64,000 nucleotides of DNA, from contig NC_009436.1 in the NCBI RefSeq assembly GCF_000016325.1, positions 496,001 through 560,000 of the forward strand. The letters run 5' to 3'. Made by a program: the position numbers and the translations under genes. The notes beneath the pieces are model-generated. The model saw nothing but the letters and a program-made list of their open reading frames with translations, was not told where the DNA came from and searched no databases. Position 1 is the stretch's first letter. Each line of letters starts with the position of its first letter. Of this stretch, positions 63,431-64,000 are shown piece by piece. Origin of the DNA: Enterobacter sp. 638. Lineage in GTDB: Bacteria; Pseudomonadota; Gammaproteobacteria; Enterobacterales; Enterobacteriaceae.

Positions 63431-64000
63431 TTATTCCTCCATTGCGATATGTATCGCCTCGCCCATTTTTTTCAGCGCCTCACGGTTTTTCTCGTTCGCC
63501 GGCAGGGCAACGTTGATGCGCAGGCAGTTGCGATATTTACCGGAAGCGGAGAACAGCGATCCCGCAGCGGCCTGGATTTTCAGCGCGCACAGCTGCTTGC
63601 TGACACAGACCATATCCACCTGTTCCGGCAACTCCACCCACAGTAAAAAACTCCCTTGCGGGCGCGTCACGCAGATCTCAGCCGGAAAATACTGGCGTAC
63701 CCAGCAGGTGAATGTTTCCATATTTTGCTGGTAAATCTGGCGCATACGCCGCACATGACGATGGTAATGCCCGTCGCGAATAAACGCCGCCACCGCCATT
63801 TGCGTGGCTGGAACGTTAAACCCGCCCGCTGCATATTTCATGTGCATCACCCGATCATAATAGCGACCCGGCACAATCCAGCCCACGCGCAGCCCAGGCG
63901 CAACGGTTTTGGTAAACGAGCTGCACAGCAGCACGCGGCCGTCGATATCGAAAGAGTGAATGGTGCGCGGACGCGGGTATTCCGCCGCCAGCTCGCCATA
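63431..64000 (-). CDS. MocR-family regulator/aminotransferase, C-terminal part (YjiR-like; cut by window)
   Basis: 190 residues up to the window edge, continuing beyond it. It is the aminotransferase-like half of a MocR/PdxR-type fusion regulator: YGELAAEYPRPRTIHSFDIDGRVLLC, then SSFTKTVAPGLRVGWI with the PLP-binding Lys, and FLLWVELPEQVDMVCVSKQL. The N-terminal GntR-type DNA-binding domain would lie outside. It resembles E. coli YjiR; the regulated genes are unknown. Confidence 0.8.
   Translation of the reverse strand, partial: YGELAAEYPRPRTIHSFDIDGRVLLCSSFTKTVAPGLRVGWIVPGRYYDRVMHMKYAAGGFNVPATQMAVAAFIRDGHYHRHVRRMRQIYQQNMETFTCWVRQYFPAEICVTRPQGSFLLWVELPEQVDMVCVSKQLCALKIQAAAGSLFSASGKYRNCLRINVALPANEKNREALKKMGEAIHIAMEE

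Overview
The window is a chromosomal segment of an Enterobacteriaceae member in the Enterobacter/Lelliottia/Leclercia/Salmonella neighbourhood. The backbone order mgtA - ridA - pyrI - pyrB - pyrL - tabA - argF/argI - rraB - leuX follows the E. coli 96-97 min region closely. The arginine deiminase cluster, miaE, trpS2 and foxA are Salmonella/Enterobacter-like additions. I identified everything by reading protein motifs and gene order; no database search was run.

0-10.1 kb: 3' part of mgtA, a 54-bp tandem repeat, a secreted GH20 hexosaminidase, then a small islet (5.3-8.06 kb) bounded by two inverted ~267-bp repeats. The islet holds an AT-rich orphan gene with an HEPN-like motif and a SymE-type toxin gene. 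Next come ridA, pyrI, pyrB and the pyrL leader with its attenuator. 10.2-16.9 kb: an arginine deiminase operon on the minus strand (arcA, arcC, arcB, a YfcC/ArcD-type transporter, and an ArgR paralogue lacking the usual arginine-binding aspartates), with CRP-, FNR- and ARG-box-like sites upstream, then tabA. 17.0-25.3 kb: a xyloside/xylonate cluster yagE-yagF-yagG-yagH plus the IclR regulator yagI (xynR), followed by an argF-like ornithine carbamoyltransferase with a textbook pair of ARG boxes. This is the same gene order as in the E. coli K-12 CP4-6 element. 25.4-27.6 kb: rraB, miaE, an unknown membrane-anchored protein, and tRNA-Leu(CAA) leuX.

27.55-49.04 kb: a ~21.5 kb genomic island in leuX. 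Its limits are a 15-bp core direct repeat (27553-27567 and 49022-49036), and GTTGGTA-type sites next to both ends look like integrase arm sites. It carries a P4-type integrase, the phosphorothioation-dependent restriction genes dptF-dptG-dptH, a two-gene AT-rich cassette (ParB-like protein plus a candidate PD-(D/E)xK-type protein), the convergent modification operon dndB-dndC-dndD-dndE (no dndA), decayed zinc-ribbon and antirestriction remnants, a CP4-57-like yfjY-ypjJ-yfjZ-ypjF module, a DUF4942 gene and a RHH/RelE toxin-antitoxin pair. Touching the right att core is an HNH endonuclease with an N-terminal sulfur-binding-type domain, the class of enzyme that cuts phosphorothioated DNA. An enzyme attacking phosphorothioate DNA therefore lies beside the system that makes it, which is the most striking point of the window.

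50.2-64 kb: a periplasmic pectate lyase and a KdgM-type oligogalacturonate porin with a divergent LuxR-type regulator. A second tryptophanyl-tRNA synthetase (trpS2) follows, preceded by a 17-residue leader peptide with tandem Trp codons and a terminator, which is a ribosome-mediated attenuator. Then come a GNAT protein, a VOC protein, a DeoR regulator, a ClpP paralogue whose catalytic Asp reads Asn, an SH3-like small protein, a RoxA-like JmjC hydroxylase, and an AraC regulator with the foxA siderophore receptor and a Fur-box-like site. A third, diverged copy of the ~270-bp repeat and the 3' end of a MocR-family regulator (yjiR-like) close the window.
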